DNA from: Candidatus Poribacteria bacterium
GTDB lineage: Bacteria; Poribacteria; WGA-4E; WGA-3G
Assembly: GCA_012271015.1 (NCBI GenBank)
Contig: JAAXHD010000120.1
Span: forward strand, 12,978 to 55,602
Length of the DNA stretch: 42,625 nt
Reading direction: 5' to 3'
Shown here: positions 16,287-25,451 of the stretch, piece after piece
Position numbering within the stretch: the first letter of the stretch is position 1
Layout of the letters: each line of letters begins with the position of its first letter
The notes under the pieces: model-generated
Databases searched by the model: none
What the model saw: the letters and a program-made list of their open reading frames with translations, nothing else
Told to the model about the DNA's origin: nothing
Made by a program: the position numbers and the translations under genes

Positions 16287-17223
16287 CTGTCCGTAAGACG
16301 ACATAACTCCGATACCGTTCTGTATGTATTTCACCGGCTTTAACAGCCTCTTGGATAGCACAATCGGGTTCCGCAACGTGGGCACAATCGTTGTATTTGC
16401 AGGTGCCGAGATAAGGTTCCATTTCTGGGAAATAGTGCTCCAGGTTTTCCGTGTCAACACCCCACAACCCAACTTCCCGTATACCGGGCGTGTCAGCGAC
16501 CTCGCCGCCGATATCTAAAGGAAAGAGTTCGACCAGAGTTGTTGTATGCCGTCCCTTCTGAGTCCTCATACCGACCTCACCAATACGCAAGTTTAAACTC
16601 GGTTGGAGTGCGTTTAGTAGGCTCGATTTGCCAACACCAGACGCGCCAACAATTACACTCAATTTATTCTTTAGCGCGTCTCGGAGTGCGTCCAGACTCT
16701 CAGGAACATTGATGCTGGTATAGATGACTTGATAACCCAATTTTTCATAAACGGCAAAGGTCGCGGCGAGCTCTGTTCGTTCAGCTTCATCCACTAAATC
16801 CATCTTGTTGAGACATACCACTGCCTCCATATCCCCTGCCTCTGCCAAGATAAGAAACCTATCCAGCGTCCGAAAATTAATGGGCGGCATAAGCGTAGCG
16901 ACAACAGCTACGATTTGATGTGCATTCGCAACGATGACCTGTTCAATGTCCCCGTGTTTCCCAGCGTATTGCCGCGAGAACTTTGTCTGGCGAGGCAGAA
17001 TATCTTCTATTATTCCCTCTTCCATATCAAGTTGCGTAAAGACGACCCAATCACCGACAGCAACTGGGTCGGCATACAGTCTGCGCCCGGTTTCAGAACG
17101 GTGTCTCCGTTTGAGTGTGCCACGGAGCGTGCATCGCAGGGTAATATCATCGTGTTGAACATCATAAAACCCTGTCCGTGCCCGGATGACTCTGCCTTGT
17201 TCGCGTGTAAGGATAGACCCCAC
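16279..17223 (-). CDS. rsgA: Ribosome small-subunit-dependent GTPase RsgA
   Basis: The 314-residue product is a circularly permuted GTPase acting in late 30S subunit assembly. It has an OB domain (residues 8-75) and NKMDLVD near 135 (the G4 motif, placed before G1 as expected). The P-loop GASGVGKSS follows near 190, then a DTPG G3 motif near 240, and a C-terminal zinc knuckle (TCKYNDCAHVAEPDC). The chain ends abruptly at RYRSYVVLRTGF, where the stop lies inside repeat copy B; relatives usually continue a little further. The start is taken as GTG at 17223, but an alternative upstream start is possible because GGAG overlaps it closely. It follows the isomerase gene by 20 nt on the same strand. 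Confidence 0.9.
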   Translation of the reverse strand: MGSILTREQGRVIRARTGFYDVQHDDITLRCTLRGTLKRRHRSETGRRLYADPVAVGDWVVFTQLDMEEGIIEDILPRQTKFSRQYAGKHGDIEQVIVANAHQIVAVVATLMPPINFRTLDRFLILAEAGDMEAVVCLNKMDLVDEAERTELAATFAVYEKLGYQVIYTSINVPESLDALRDALKNKLSVIVGASGVGKSSLLNALQPSLNLRIGEVGMRTQKGRHTTTLVELFPLDIGGEVADTPGIREVGLWGVDTENLEHYFPEMEPYLGTCKYNDCAHVAEPDCAIQEAVKAGEIHTERYRSYVVLRTGF

Positions 17224-17243
17224 CTCCCAATGATAACCATTTC

Positions 17244-18011
17244 TCAGATATAAGTTTTCATGGTTTCCAAAGCTACCTCAACATCTGCGTCGAAATTATC
17301 AAACTTGCACTCGCACGAGACGCGACCATCATAGCCCGCTTTTTGCAGTGCCGTGAAGAAATCAGTGAAATCGAAATCATCGTTTCCGGGATAGGAACGC
17401 TTAACGGGTTCCGCGATGTGAACATGCGCGAGCCACTCAGCCGCGTCGATGGTGTTTTGCATCGGTTCCTCTTCCTGATAGATGTGATAGAGATCTGCCA
17501 ACGCCTTGATTCCCGGACGATTCACGCGTTTCGCCATAGCGAGCCCATCTGCAACGGTCCGAAGGATATTACCCTCTCGCCAACATATTGGTTCAATGAC
17601 AATCGTCATGTTGTAGGCTTCGGCATGATCTGCCGCCATATCAAGGAACTCAGCAATTTGCGCCAATGCACGTTCGCGCGAATAGCCTTCCGCTATACTC
17701 CGTGAACCGCTGCTTCCGTAGACGATAACTTCACCACCAATTTCACTGCTTCTCCGACAAGCAGTCTCTACATACCGAGATAAACGCGGAAAATCGACAA
17801 CGTCGCCTACGACACGCAGGTCACCCGGAATAAATCCCGAGTACGACTCCGGCTTTAATGGTGCCTTCGCGATCTGCTCACGGACTTTTTGGAATTCCAT
17901 CTCATCCGCCTCGGGCATCAACCCCGGACGCACCCCTAATTCAATGTAGTCATATCCAACCTCTGCAAGCCGATTGACGTTCTCTAAACCCGTACAAACC
18001 CCAAATCTCAT
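17244..18011 (-). CDS. Sugar phosphate isomerase/epimerase (xylose isomerase-like TIM barrel)
   Basis: The product is about 255 residues with the AP-endonuclease-2/xylose isomerase barrel fold. Probable metal or substrate residues are seen in YIELGV near residue 21, IVIEPICWREGN near 145, LADLYHIYQEE near 180, HVHIAEP near 205, and CECKFD near the C-terminus. ATG at 18011 is chosen because GAAGGAG lies 7 nt upstream and the conserved MRFGVC strand begins there. Such proteins isomerise or epimerise sugars, inositols or keto-acids; the substrate cannot be inferred. It sits 27 nt after the HtrA-like gene and just before rsgA in a tight minus-strand cluster. Confidence 0.85.
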   Translation of the reverse strand: MRFGVCTGLENVNRLAEVGYDYIELGVRPGLMPEADEMEFQKVREQIAKAPLKPESYSGFIPGDLRVVGDVVDFPRLSRYVETACRRSSEIGGEVIVYGSSGSRSIAEGYSRERALAQIAEFLDMAADHAEAYNMTIVIEPICWREGNILRTVADGLAMAKRVNRPGIKALADLYHIYQEEEPMQNTIDAAEWLAHVHIAEPVKRSYPGNDDFDFTDFFTALQKAGYDGRVSCECKFDNFDADVEVALETMKTYI

Positions 18012-18037
18012 GCATTGGCTCCTTCTCACGTGTGTCC

Positions 18038-19168
18038 TTAAAGAATGGGAATAAATGAATGTAAAACACTTTCAACAACAACAATCAAGAGTGCTACGAA
18101 AAATGTGTTGAAAAAGCCGTTGAGTTCAAATCCACGAACGGTTTTATTGGCGATTCCGAGTAGGAAGGCGGTCGCAACAATGTAAGCCGGCACTCTTATA
18201 GCAGAAATGAGGAGTTTCGGGAAGCAGTCCAGACAGTTTAAGGCATGAACAATATCACTCACCGGGGGTGCCGTGAATAGGAGGGCTACCCCTTTGGGTA
18301 ACGCCGGGTGTGTCATAATTCCTATGCCTATAACTTTAATAACTCCGAATCCGAGTGCGATGCCCGCAGCGGCTATCCAACTGTTGACTTTCACGGTCGG
18401 TAAAAAGTGGATGATACCGAAAACAGTAGCACTCAGGAGAATCAGATTTAAAAGATTTGAAAAAGGACTTTTTGCCGAGGGGGCAGCGTCCGCAACAAGG
18501 GGTGTGACAGGCCCTGATTGTGCGAGGAGCTCCTTGAGATAATTGATAGGGATCGCGAAATTGAGATTTTGTCCATCGTCCCTTGTCTCAAAAGCAATCC
18601 CTATAACCTCGCCCCTGCTGTTTAGGACTGCTCCGCCGCTGCTGCCTCGTGAAATTGGTGCCGTAAACTGTAGAACTGTGCCTCGAACGAGACGGGTTCC
18701 CTCGGTTCGAATGTTACTGATATTCCCTGTCGCAAATGTGCCTTCTAACCCACGCGGATTGCCGACAGTGTAGACCGTCTCGCCGATCTGAACACTATCA
18801 CTATCGCCAAGTGGGAGCGAAGTGCCTTGAAGATTTGCAACTTTTATGATAGCGAGATCGCGCTCGGCATCAATTGCAGTCGTCCCTTCAATATCGAACG
18901 TCTCTTCTTCGCGTACCAACTTTACCGTGCCTTTTGTGGCCTCTTTGATGACGTGATAATTGGTTGCAATCAAACCCGCCCCGACGAAAAATCCACTCCC
19001 TTGCGAATTATTGGGTTGCATTTTCAAAAGGACAGTAGCGTTCAGAGCGTTCTCCGCAATCTGTTCGGGGGGCTGTGCATGCGCGACAACTATTCCATAG
19101 AATAGCAGAAACCCGAAAATTGTCAGCCTGTGCAACCGTTTTTTCTGATATGCCGTAATATGTTTCAT
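18038..19168 (-). CDS. HtrA/trypsin-like serine protease with C-terminal four-helix membrane domain
   Basis: The product is about 376 residues. A signal peptide or anchor (residues 12-31) leads to a trypsin-like protease domain with the triad H72 (NYHVI), D104 (ERDLAIIKV) and S177 (RGSSGGAV), so it should be active in the periplasm. There is no PDZ domain. After residue 245 comes a membrane domain of about four helices, ending FELNGFFNTFFVALLIVVV. That end resembles the phage-holin-like family 4 (DUF360) proteins. ATG at 19168 is preferred, with AGAGG 4 nt upstream; the open frame beyond it overlaps the uppS gene. The link between protease and membrane domain is unusual and recalls, in mirrored order, membrane-tethered proteases such as MarP. 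Confidence 0.85.
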   Translation of the reverse strand: MKHITAYQKKRLHRLTIFGFLLFYGIVVAHAQPPEQIAENALNATVLLKMQPNNSQGSGFFVGAGLIATNYHVIKEATKGTVKLVREEETFDIEGTTAIDAERDLAIIKVANLQGTSLPLGDSDSVQIGETVYTVGNPRGLEGTFATGNISNIRTEGTRLVRGTVLQFTAPISRGSSGGAVLNSRGEVIGIAFETRDDGQNLNFAIPINYLKELLAQSGPVTPLVADAAPSAKSPFSNLLNLILLSATVFGIIHFLPTVKVNSWIAAAGIALGFGVIKVIGIGIMTHPALPKGVALLFTAPPVSDIVHALNCLDCFPKLLISAIRVPAYIVATAFLLGIANKTVRGFELNGFFNTFFVALLIVVVESVLHSFIPIL

Positions 19169-19181
19169 AGTACCTCTCGTC

Positions 19182-19985
19182 CTATTTTCCAAATCGTCGT
19201 TTGCGTTGGCTATAAGCCCGCAAAGCACGGAGAAAGTCAATCTTCCGAAATGAGGGCCAGTACGTATCGCAGAAATAGAATTCCGAGTAAACACTCTGCC
19301 AAAGCAAAAACCCTGATAACCGCACCTCACCGCTGGTGCGAATGATTAATTCAGGATCTGGCAGGTTTGACGTGTAAAGATAGGGGGCAATCTTATCCAC
19401 TGTGAGTTCGTCTGCAATTTGGTAGGCAGGCTTACCCCGCGCACTTTCGGTTTTGAGGTGTCCCCGAAACGCTTCAATAATTTCCTCTCGCCCCCCATAA
19501 GCGACTGCGACATTTAAGATAAACTTATCGTAGTGTTGCGTTGCTTCTTCCGCCTCCCGAATCGCTTCTTGCAGACTGGGGGGTAACAGGTCTATCTGCC
19601 CCATTGCACGTACTTTGATCCGGTTTGTATGGAGTCCCTCAATTGTGACGAGTTCCCGCATTTTCCTTTCAATCAGCCCGAGGATCCCCTCGACTTCATG
19701 TGCCGCGCGTTTGAAATTATCAAGCGAGAAAATCCAAATTGAGAAGATTTCAACGCCAAGTTCATCGCACCAATGGAGGACCTCTTCGAGTTTATTCGCA
19801 CCCTCGCGGTGCCCTTTAATGACATCGTCAAGTCCACTGGCTTTCGCATACCGGCGATTTCCATCTAAAATTACACCGATGTGGCGTGGAATGTCCCACG
19901 CAGTGGCATCGGATTCCAAACGCCGCTGATAAGCATTGTAAAAAAATCTTTCAACTCGATTTTTAATAGAGTGGAATGGTTTCAT
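19182..19985 (-). CDS. uppS: Isoprenyl transferase (undecaprenyl diphosphate synthase-like)
   Basis: The product is about 267 residues and makes long-chain polyprenyl diphosphate, the lipid carrier for peptidoglycan and other glycans. Family motifs are intact: HIGVILDGNRRYAK with catalytic Asp41, GHREGANKLEEVLHWC, FSLDNFKR, NVAVAYGGREEI, PDPELIIRTSGEVRLSGFLLWQ, and SEFYFCDTYWPSF. I chose ATG at 19985, with CAGGA 7 nt upstream; an in-frame ATG at 20048 lies too close to the predicted promoter. It is the first gene of a four-gene cluster (uppS, HtrA-like, isomerase, rsgA) with 13-27 nt gaps. The cluster lacks the cdsA/dxr genes often found next to uppS. Confidence 0.92.
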   Translation of the reverse strand: MKPFHSIKNRVERFFYNAYQRRLESDATAWDIPRHIGVILDGNRRYAKASGLDDVIKGHREGANKLEEVLHWCDELGVEIFSIWIFSLDNFKRAAHEVEGILGLIERKMRELVTIEGLHTNRIKVRAMGQIDLLPPSLQEAIREAEEATQHYDKFILNVAVAYGGREEIIEAFRGHLKTESARGKPAYQIADELTVDKIAPYLYTSNLPDPELIIRTSGEVRLSGFLLWQSVYSEFYFCDTYWPSFRKIDFLRALRAYSQRKRRFGK

Positions 19986-20050
19986 ATTCGTATCCTGAGT
20001 CGTTACAGATGCAATTGAGGCACAATCTGCAAGACCATATTGCATCATCT

Positions 20051-20079
20051 ATTATAACACGGAAACGTTATTTAGAAAA
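20051..20079 (-). promoter_or_regulatory. Possible promoter of the uppS cluster
   Basis: On the minus strand TATAAT (20056-20051) lies 66 nt upstream of the uppS start. A weak -35 match (TTTTCT, 20079-20074) is 17 nt further up. The -10 box is perfect but the -35 is poor. Confidence 0.45.
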
Positions 20080-20240
20080 GTCTCTAATCAACAGAGATTT
20101 TAAAGTTGACGTGCCGTAGAAAATGTGATAAATTTATTGTAAAGTATTCACAGATGGCGGTCAGTGTTTGTAGCGGTCGCTAAAATAATACATATCCATC
20201 CACCATCAAGCTTGCAGTATATCTATGTGCAAACTTTTAA

Positions 20241-20340
20241 TCACCCACGCGCAGCCCGTAACGAAGTGGAGGGCGGTTCTACGGAAAGGTACTTCCTGCA
20301 TCAACCCACCTCAACGAACCGCAAGGAATAATTAAAAAAT
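20241..20340 (+). repeat. Gene-start repeat, copy C
   Basis: CGCGCAGCCCGTAAC, GGAGGGCGG, TACGGAAAGG, CAACCCACCTCAACGAACCGC and AAGGAATAATTAAAAA align with copy A over about 100 bp. The conserved frame (N-E-P-Q-G-I-I-K-K) is open and runs into the downstream membrane-protein gene with no stop. Confidence 0.8.
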
Positions 20341-20453
20341 TTGAAACTTCTGCTTCGCTCACATCATCACAAATCCCTGCCCACGGTGTCACACTCAAAT
20401 CTATTCTTATTGCTGTTGTCCTCATACCGATTAACTGCTACTGGGTTATTGAG

Positions 20454-22313
20454 ATGGAGGTTATTCGGTATTCAGGTCATCCTGTGACCATTTCCCTCTT
20501 TTTCAATGTGATCTTCAGCCTGTTCACAGTTATCGGTGTCAACTACCTATTGCGTCGGTTTGTCCCGAACTTGGCATTGGCACAAAGCGAGTTAGTCATT
20601 GTTTACCTAATGCTTTCCATCGCTTCGGGAATTACGGGTCACGATATGCTTGAGATTTTGGTGCCGATGTTAGGGCATGCATCCCGCTTTGCTACTCCAG
20701 AAAACGAATGGCAACAGTTGTTTGTCCCCTTCCTACCAAAGTGGCTCACCATTAGCGACCCGACCCTTCTACACGGTTATTATGAGGGTGAGCTACCCCT
20801 CTACACTGTTGAAACATTGCTCGGCTGGGCAACGCCCGTACTTTGGTGGACTGCCTTCATTACTGTGTTGATTTTCGGCATGCTTTGCATCAATATAATT
20901 GTTCGTAAACAATGGATCGAACACGAGAAATTAAGCTATCCGATCATACAACTCCCACTTCAATTGACAGAAACACCGCAGAATCGCCTCTTCCAGAACA
21001 AATTGATGTGGCTCGGATTTGGGATTGCTGGCGCGCTTGCACTGTGGAATGGTGTTAACTTTCTGTATCCGATTTTACCTGAACTACGGACACGCGTACG
21101 CAGCTTTCAAATTTTTACGGAGAGTCCTTGGAACGCCATGGGAAGAATTCCGTTTTCACTCTACCCGTTTGCAATCGGGCTCGGTTTCTTTATTCCCCTT
21201 GACCTTTCGTTTTCGTGCTGGTTCTTCTTCTGGTATTGGCGATTTATGCGGGTTCTCGGTGCCGCCTTAGGACTGCGTAGTCTACCCCGTTTCCCTTACA
21301 TGAATGAGCAAGCCGCAGGAGGTTACCTCGCGCTGTGCGTTTTGGCAATTTGGGCAAGTCGCAGACACCTATTGCATGTAGCGCAAACCGTTGTGGGACT
21401 AAATACCCAACAGGGTAATACTGTCATCAGTGCTTCAGGGCGCGAAACGCAGGAACCGATGTCTTATCGCGGGGCGACGCTCGGTCTTATCGCGGTAATG
21501 GTATTCCTCGTGCTTTTCTGTTACTACGGGGGCGCTGAACTTTGGGTGATGTTCGTATTTTTTGTCATCTATTACATGATTTCGATTGCCATAACCCGGA
21601 TGCGCGCCGAACTGGGTACACCTGTGCATGATCTGCACTATTCTGGTCCCGATGAAATTCTGACTCGGACTGTTGGAACACGCCGATTGGGGAGAGACAA
21701 CCTCATTATGTTCTCTATGTTCTGGTTTATTAACCGTGCACACCGGAGTCATCCAATGCCGCACCAGTTAGAAGGTTTCAAGATCGTAGAACGGACGAAT
21801 ATGACGATGAATCGCATCATTTTCGCTTTAACCCTTGCGACTATTCTGGGTTCGTTGGCAGGATTTTGGGCATTAATTGATCGAGGTTATCGACTCGGCA
21901 TGGAGGTGCGTGCCTATTGGCCCTCTTTGAGTGCCTTCGGGATAGAACCGTATCGGCGCCTTGCACGGTGGATGCAAGCTCCAGAGGCAACGCTCATACC
22001 TGAAAGTGGATTTATGGGTATCGGGTTTCTGCTGACAACAGTGCTGATGTTCTTTCGGATGCGATTCGTTTGGTGGCCATTTCACCCCGCAGGGTTCGCT
22101 ATCTCTACGAGTTGGGGTATGCATGTTACGTGGAGCTGCCTTTTCATGAGTTGGTTAATTAAATGGCTTATTCTTCAGTATGGCGGTGTCATTCGACATC
22201 GTAAGATAGCACCCTTTTTCTTAGGGTTAATCTTAGGGGAATTTACAGTTGGGAGTCTCTGGACAATCTTAGGAATTATCGCGGGTATTCCGACTTACGG
22301 ATTTTGGGTATAG
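20454..22313 (+). CDS. Large polytopic membrane protein (DUF6785/DUF6784-like), 5' end uncertain
   Basis: From the ATG at 20454 the product is 619 residues with about 12 hydrophobic helices and no recognised transporter signature. It resembles a family of uncharacterised oligopeptide-transporter-like membrane proteins common in Poribacteria-type and planctomycete-type genomes (from memory). The first helix appears cut: upstream of 20454 the frame stays open and encodes LIAVVLIPINCYWVIE, a convincing continuation of the helix. Tracing back, the frame passes through repeat copy C to a stop near 20259-20261 without any ATG, GTG or TTG. Either a non-standard start is used, or the repeat has replaced the true start, or translation begins at 20454 without a clear ribosome site. 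Function is unknown. Confidence 0.75.
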   Translation: MEVIRYSGHPVTISLFFNVIFSLFTVIGVNYLLRRFVPNLALAQSELVIVYLMLSIASGITGHDMLEILVPMLGHASRFATPENEWQQLFVPFLPKWLTISDPTLLHGYYEGELPLYTVETLLGWATPVLWWTAFITVLIFGMLCINIIVRKQWIEHEKLSYPIIQLPLQLTETPQNRLFQNKLMWLGFGIAGALALWNGVNFLYPILPELRTRVRSFQIFTESPWNAMGRIPFSLYPFAIGLGFFIPLDLSFSCWFFFWYWRFMRVLGAALGLRSLPRFPYMNEQAAGGYLALCVLAIWASRRHLLHVAQTVVGLNTQQGNTVISASGRETQEPMSYRGATLGLIAVMVFLVLFCYYGGAELWVMFVFFVIYYMISIAITRMRAELGTPVHDLHYSGPDEILTRTVGTRRLGRDNLIMFSMFWFINRAHRSHPMPHQLEGFKIVERTNMTMNRIIFALTLATILGSLAGFWALIDRGYRLGMEVRAYWPSLSAFGIEPYRRLARWMQAPEATLIPESGFMGIGFLLTTVLMFFRMRFVWWPFHPAGFAISTSWGMHVTWSCLFMSWLIKWLILQYGGVIRHRKIAPFFLGLILGEFTVGSLWTILGIIAGIPTYGFWV

Positions 22314-22434
22314 CAGGATTCTTAATGTTCCTTGCGATTGGGTCAGGACGGTTAACAAATTGACGCTCCATCCCATATATCTGAAGAAACACTCAAGCAA
22401 AAATCCTTCCATTCCGTTTCAGGTTATGCGTTTT

Positions 22435-25305
22435 TCAATTGTCGTCTGGTCGCGAACCTATTGCTAAATTCAGCGGTAATAGAAGCAATGTTAGACTAAA
22501 CAGAAGCGTCCATTGCCATTCCCATTTGAGGCGCACCATTCCTAAAAGTTGCCCCACAGGTTCGACATAGAGTGTTGCCAAATGGAAAGCGATAATGACA
22601 AGTGAAATAATGATGAGACGGGAGTTCGCGAACACCCTTTGAACGAGCGGTTCCCATGGGTAGCGTAAAGCCTGCCAGCATGTAGCCAGTTGTGTGAAAA
22701 TAAGCGTAGTACACGCCGCCGTCCGCGCGATTGCGATATCCGGAGCATTTGGATTCCCGACATCTCCAACCGAAAGAACATCCCTCATTAATGTCGAAAC
22801 ACCGAATACGTCGGATAATGCAGGCGAACGCCACAAGATAAAGAAGAACGGAATGATTGTCATCAAACTAATAGTCACGGCACGGCAAACGATGTCCACG
22901 CTTGTCATCTTGAAAATGAAACGCGATCCCGAAAACAGCGTTGGACGGTGATGTTTTTCATCAGCAAATATCCGTTCCGTACCTATAACGAATGAGGGTA
23001 ATAGCGTCAGGAGAAATTGGGTCCAAACTATCTGTGTTAACGTCAACGGCATAGGCATCTTATAGAGATAGTGTAGGACCGTCCCAAAGGTCAGGGTGAG
23101 GAGTAGCGAGAGTGTACAAGAGAAGTTCCACCGTAGAAAACCGGCGGCGTTATGATACGCCTCACGAGCATGAAGTAACACATCTCTTACAGATTGGAAC
23201 CCCTGTTTGTTAATAAGTCCATCGGCGGCGGCTTGCACAACATGTGAGGCATCGGCTCTATTCGCAAGAGTAATATCCGCAACGGTCATTGCCCGGAGGT
23301 CTTCCCTACTTTGACCCAGAAAGCCGATTGCATGTCCTTGACGTTTTAAACTGAGGACGATATTTCGACGTTGATGCCACGTTGGTTGCGAATAAGCAAT
23401 CCACTTTGCTGTTTCACTATCGAGTTGTTCACGCGAGACACTGTCAAGTTCCTCCCTCGACACCACGGCTTTCCGGTTGTGGATAAGCCCAAGATCCTTC
23501 GCAAGATCAACTGTCTCTTGTTCCTCATTTTCAGTGATGAGGATAATTTTAAGCCCAGTATCAAGGCTGGACTTCAGGATTGCCTTTGTCCGTTCATCAT
23601 TGTTGGCAGAAAAACTGATAAACCCTAAAAAGATAGGATTGTATTCCATTTCCTGCGGTTTCAGGATAACATCAGAGGAGTGAAAGGCTACGCCATAGAC
23701 CTGCGCTTTCGTACCCATTAGATAGTCTATAACCTCATGATATATCTCGTATCTGTCGTCTGATAAGGGTGTAGCTTCGCCATTAATGAGTACATAACCG
23801 CAAGTGTCAAGTACTGTTCGAGCATCTCCAAAGATGATATTAAGATAATCCTCTGGTGCTGACTCGAATACTTGCATTTGATAAGGATAGTTACGCGTGA
23901 AGGGATAGGTGTTCACTAACGGAAGTCGAGCCTTCACACTTTCCAGTTGGTAGCCGAGTTTTTTCACATCCTTTTGGATGGCGAGCTGGGGGGACAGCTC
24001 CATCTCGGCAGACATGGAAACCTCTGAAGTTGACGGTGTGTCAAAGAGGTCGGTACCGCCCGCACTCTGCCTATCAGAAGTACCGAGTCCTGCTGTAAAC
24101 ACCAAGTGTGGGGCACCCTGTGGAATTTTTCCACCGGGTGACATTGTCTCAATAGCCTTTTGCCGATCGGCAGGAGTTAACTCCTTGAGAGAATTTAACC
24201 ACGCGTCCCATGTTTTACCATCAACGAGTTGTTCATCAACAAAAAGGCTTGAAATTGTTAGTGAGCGTGTGGTGGACAGTCCATTTTCATTCGCAAAAAA
24301 AGTGGTAATGCGACTCAGTTTTTCAAGGCCACGTGAATTTCGTAGCACAACCCCTTTTTCCAACAATCTTTGGGCGTGTTTAGAAAAGAATAAACGGAGC
24401 AGTTGAATTACATCTTGCGGAGCAGATGCGATAACAAATAGCAACCCTAAATGGATTAGAGATTGCCAGTCGGTAGCATGATTCTGATATTCAAACCACC
24501 ACGCGATGGCGACAGCCACACCGCCCACAACCATACCTATAACTTTTATACTGGTGTATAAACCCCTTGTTTCACTTTCAGCACGGGTATTCATGACAAG
24601 TGTTGGACGTGCATTTGGACGTTGTCTCCATATTTCTAACTGCCGCCCTGTCTGCACAACAATTGCAAGCCCATGTCCGGCTACAACGTATGTCCCGCCG
24701 AACGCCATGTTTTTTTGTTTTTGAGGCGGTAAAGCACTATCTTGAATATCCACTCCGACCTTTTGCACAGGTTCTTCGGTACCAAAGAGCACTGACTCGT
24801 CAATCATAAGACCTTCCGATTCAATGATCCTGGCATCAGCAGGCACATAGTCCCCTGCGCTGAAAGGAAGTAGGTCTCCAGGCACGATGTCCTCCGGCGC
24901 GCATTCATCTAATTTTCCTTGTCGAATAACCTTGATACTATGCCCCATAAGCCTATTATGGTGGCTATCACAGCTGTGAATGCGGTATTCCATCATGTAT
25001 GCGGACGCGGCATGAATAACCAAAACTGCTCCGACAATGCTTACTGCATGGAGCGTAACGCTACTCGTACCGTCGACTAAGGAAGCACCAAGGATAACTG
25101 TCCCGACTAACAAAACAATTACACGCCACGTGAGCAATGATTTCAGAAACGCTTTAAAAGGAAACGCGTCTTCCTCTGGGGACATCTCGTTCTTACCGTG
25201 CCGTGCTTTCGCCCTCTGAAGGGCTTCGGCACTCAGTCCCTGCTCCATGTTGGAGTCGAATTTATTCAGGATTGATGCAATGTTTTCCGCATGAAAATTT
25301 GACAT
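22435..25305 (-). CDS. P-type ATPase-like membrane protein lacking catalytic motifs (pseudoenzyme)
   Basis: The 956-residue product has the full architecture of a Ca2+/cation P2-type ATPase. It has an N-terminal cation-ATPase segment (residues 1-45), helices at about 58-100, an A-domain near 120-235, a helix pair at about 252-298, P/N-domains at 325-690 and C-terminal helices from 715 onward. Every hallmark is altered. TGES is FGTE (174-177). PEGL is APQD (295-298). DKTGT is N-E-N-G-L with Asn339 at the phosphorylated Asp. The N-domain KGA is FGD (492-494), TGD is TEN (591-593), and GDGxND is GQSRED (664-669). The frame is intact, so it is probably expressed, but it cannot form the phosphoenzyme. 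Repeat copy D abuts its ATG. Confidence 0.88.
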   Translation of the reverse strand: MSNFHAENIASILNKFDSNMEQGLSAEALQRAKARHGKNEMSPEEDAFPFKAFLKSLLTWRVIVLLVGTVILGASLVDGTSSVTLHAVSIVGAVLVIHAASAYMMEYRIHSCDSHHNRLMGHSIKVIRQGKLDECAPEDIVPGDLLPFSAGDYVPADARIIESEGLMIDESVLFGTEEPVQKVGVDIQDSALPPQKQKNMAFGGTYVVAGHGLAIVVQTGRQLEIWRQRPNARPTLVMNTRAESETRGLYTSIKVIGMVVGGVAVAIAWWFEYQNHATDWQSLIHLGLLFVIASAPQDVIQLLRLFFSKHAQRLLEKGVVLRNSRGLEKLSRITTFFANENGLSTTRSLTISSLFVDEQLVDGKTWDAWLNSLKELTPADRQKAIETMSPGGKIPQGAPHLVFTAGLGTSDRQSAGGTDLFDTPSTSEVSMSAEMELSPQLAIQKDVKKLGYQLESVKARLPLVNTYPFTRNYPYQMQVFESAPEDYLNIIFGDARTVLDTCGYVLINGEATPLSDDRYEIYHEVIDYLMGTKAQVYGVAFHSSDVILKPQEMEYNPIFLGFISFSANNDERTKAILKSSLDTGLKIILITENEEQETVDLAKDLGLIHNRKAVVSREELDSVSREQLDSETAKWIAYSQPTWHQRRNIVLSLKRQGHAIGFLGQSREDLRAMTVADITLANRADASHVVQAAADGLINKQGFQSVRDVLLHAREAYHNAAGFLRWNFSCTLSLLLTLTFGTVLHYLYKMPMPLTLTQIVWTQFLLTLLPSFVIGTERIFADEKHHRPTLFSGSRFIFKMTSVDIVCRAVTISLMTIIPFFFILWRSPALSDVFGVSTLMRDVLSVGDVGNPNAPDIAIARTAACTTLIFTQLATCWQALRYPWEPLVQRVFANSRLIIISLVIIAFHLATLYVEPVGQLLGMVRLKWEWQWTLLFSLTLLLLPLNLAIGSRPDDN

Positions 25306-25400
25306 TTTTTAATTATTCCTTGCGGTTAAACAACGTGGGTGTTTTTGCTTGGGTATTTCCTCTAGAACTTGACATGCCTTTCTTATATCCGTTCTCCATT
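25306..25400 (-). repeat. Gene-start repeat, copy D, directly at the P-type ATPase-like start
   Basis: On the minus strand CCGCAAGG, AATAAT, TAAAAA and then ATG run without a gap. Upstream lie CCCAAGCAAAAACACCC and ACGGATATAAGAAAGGC, which match blocks of copies B, F and A. The AAGG could serve as a ribosome site (12 nt from ATG) or the AATAAT as a -10 box 6 nt from a leaderless ATG. Confidence 0.75.
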
Positions 25401-25451
25401 TCATTACGAACTACGCACTTTGTTCTATAGACCTGAGGTTTCCCGCAAACG

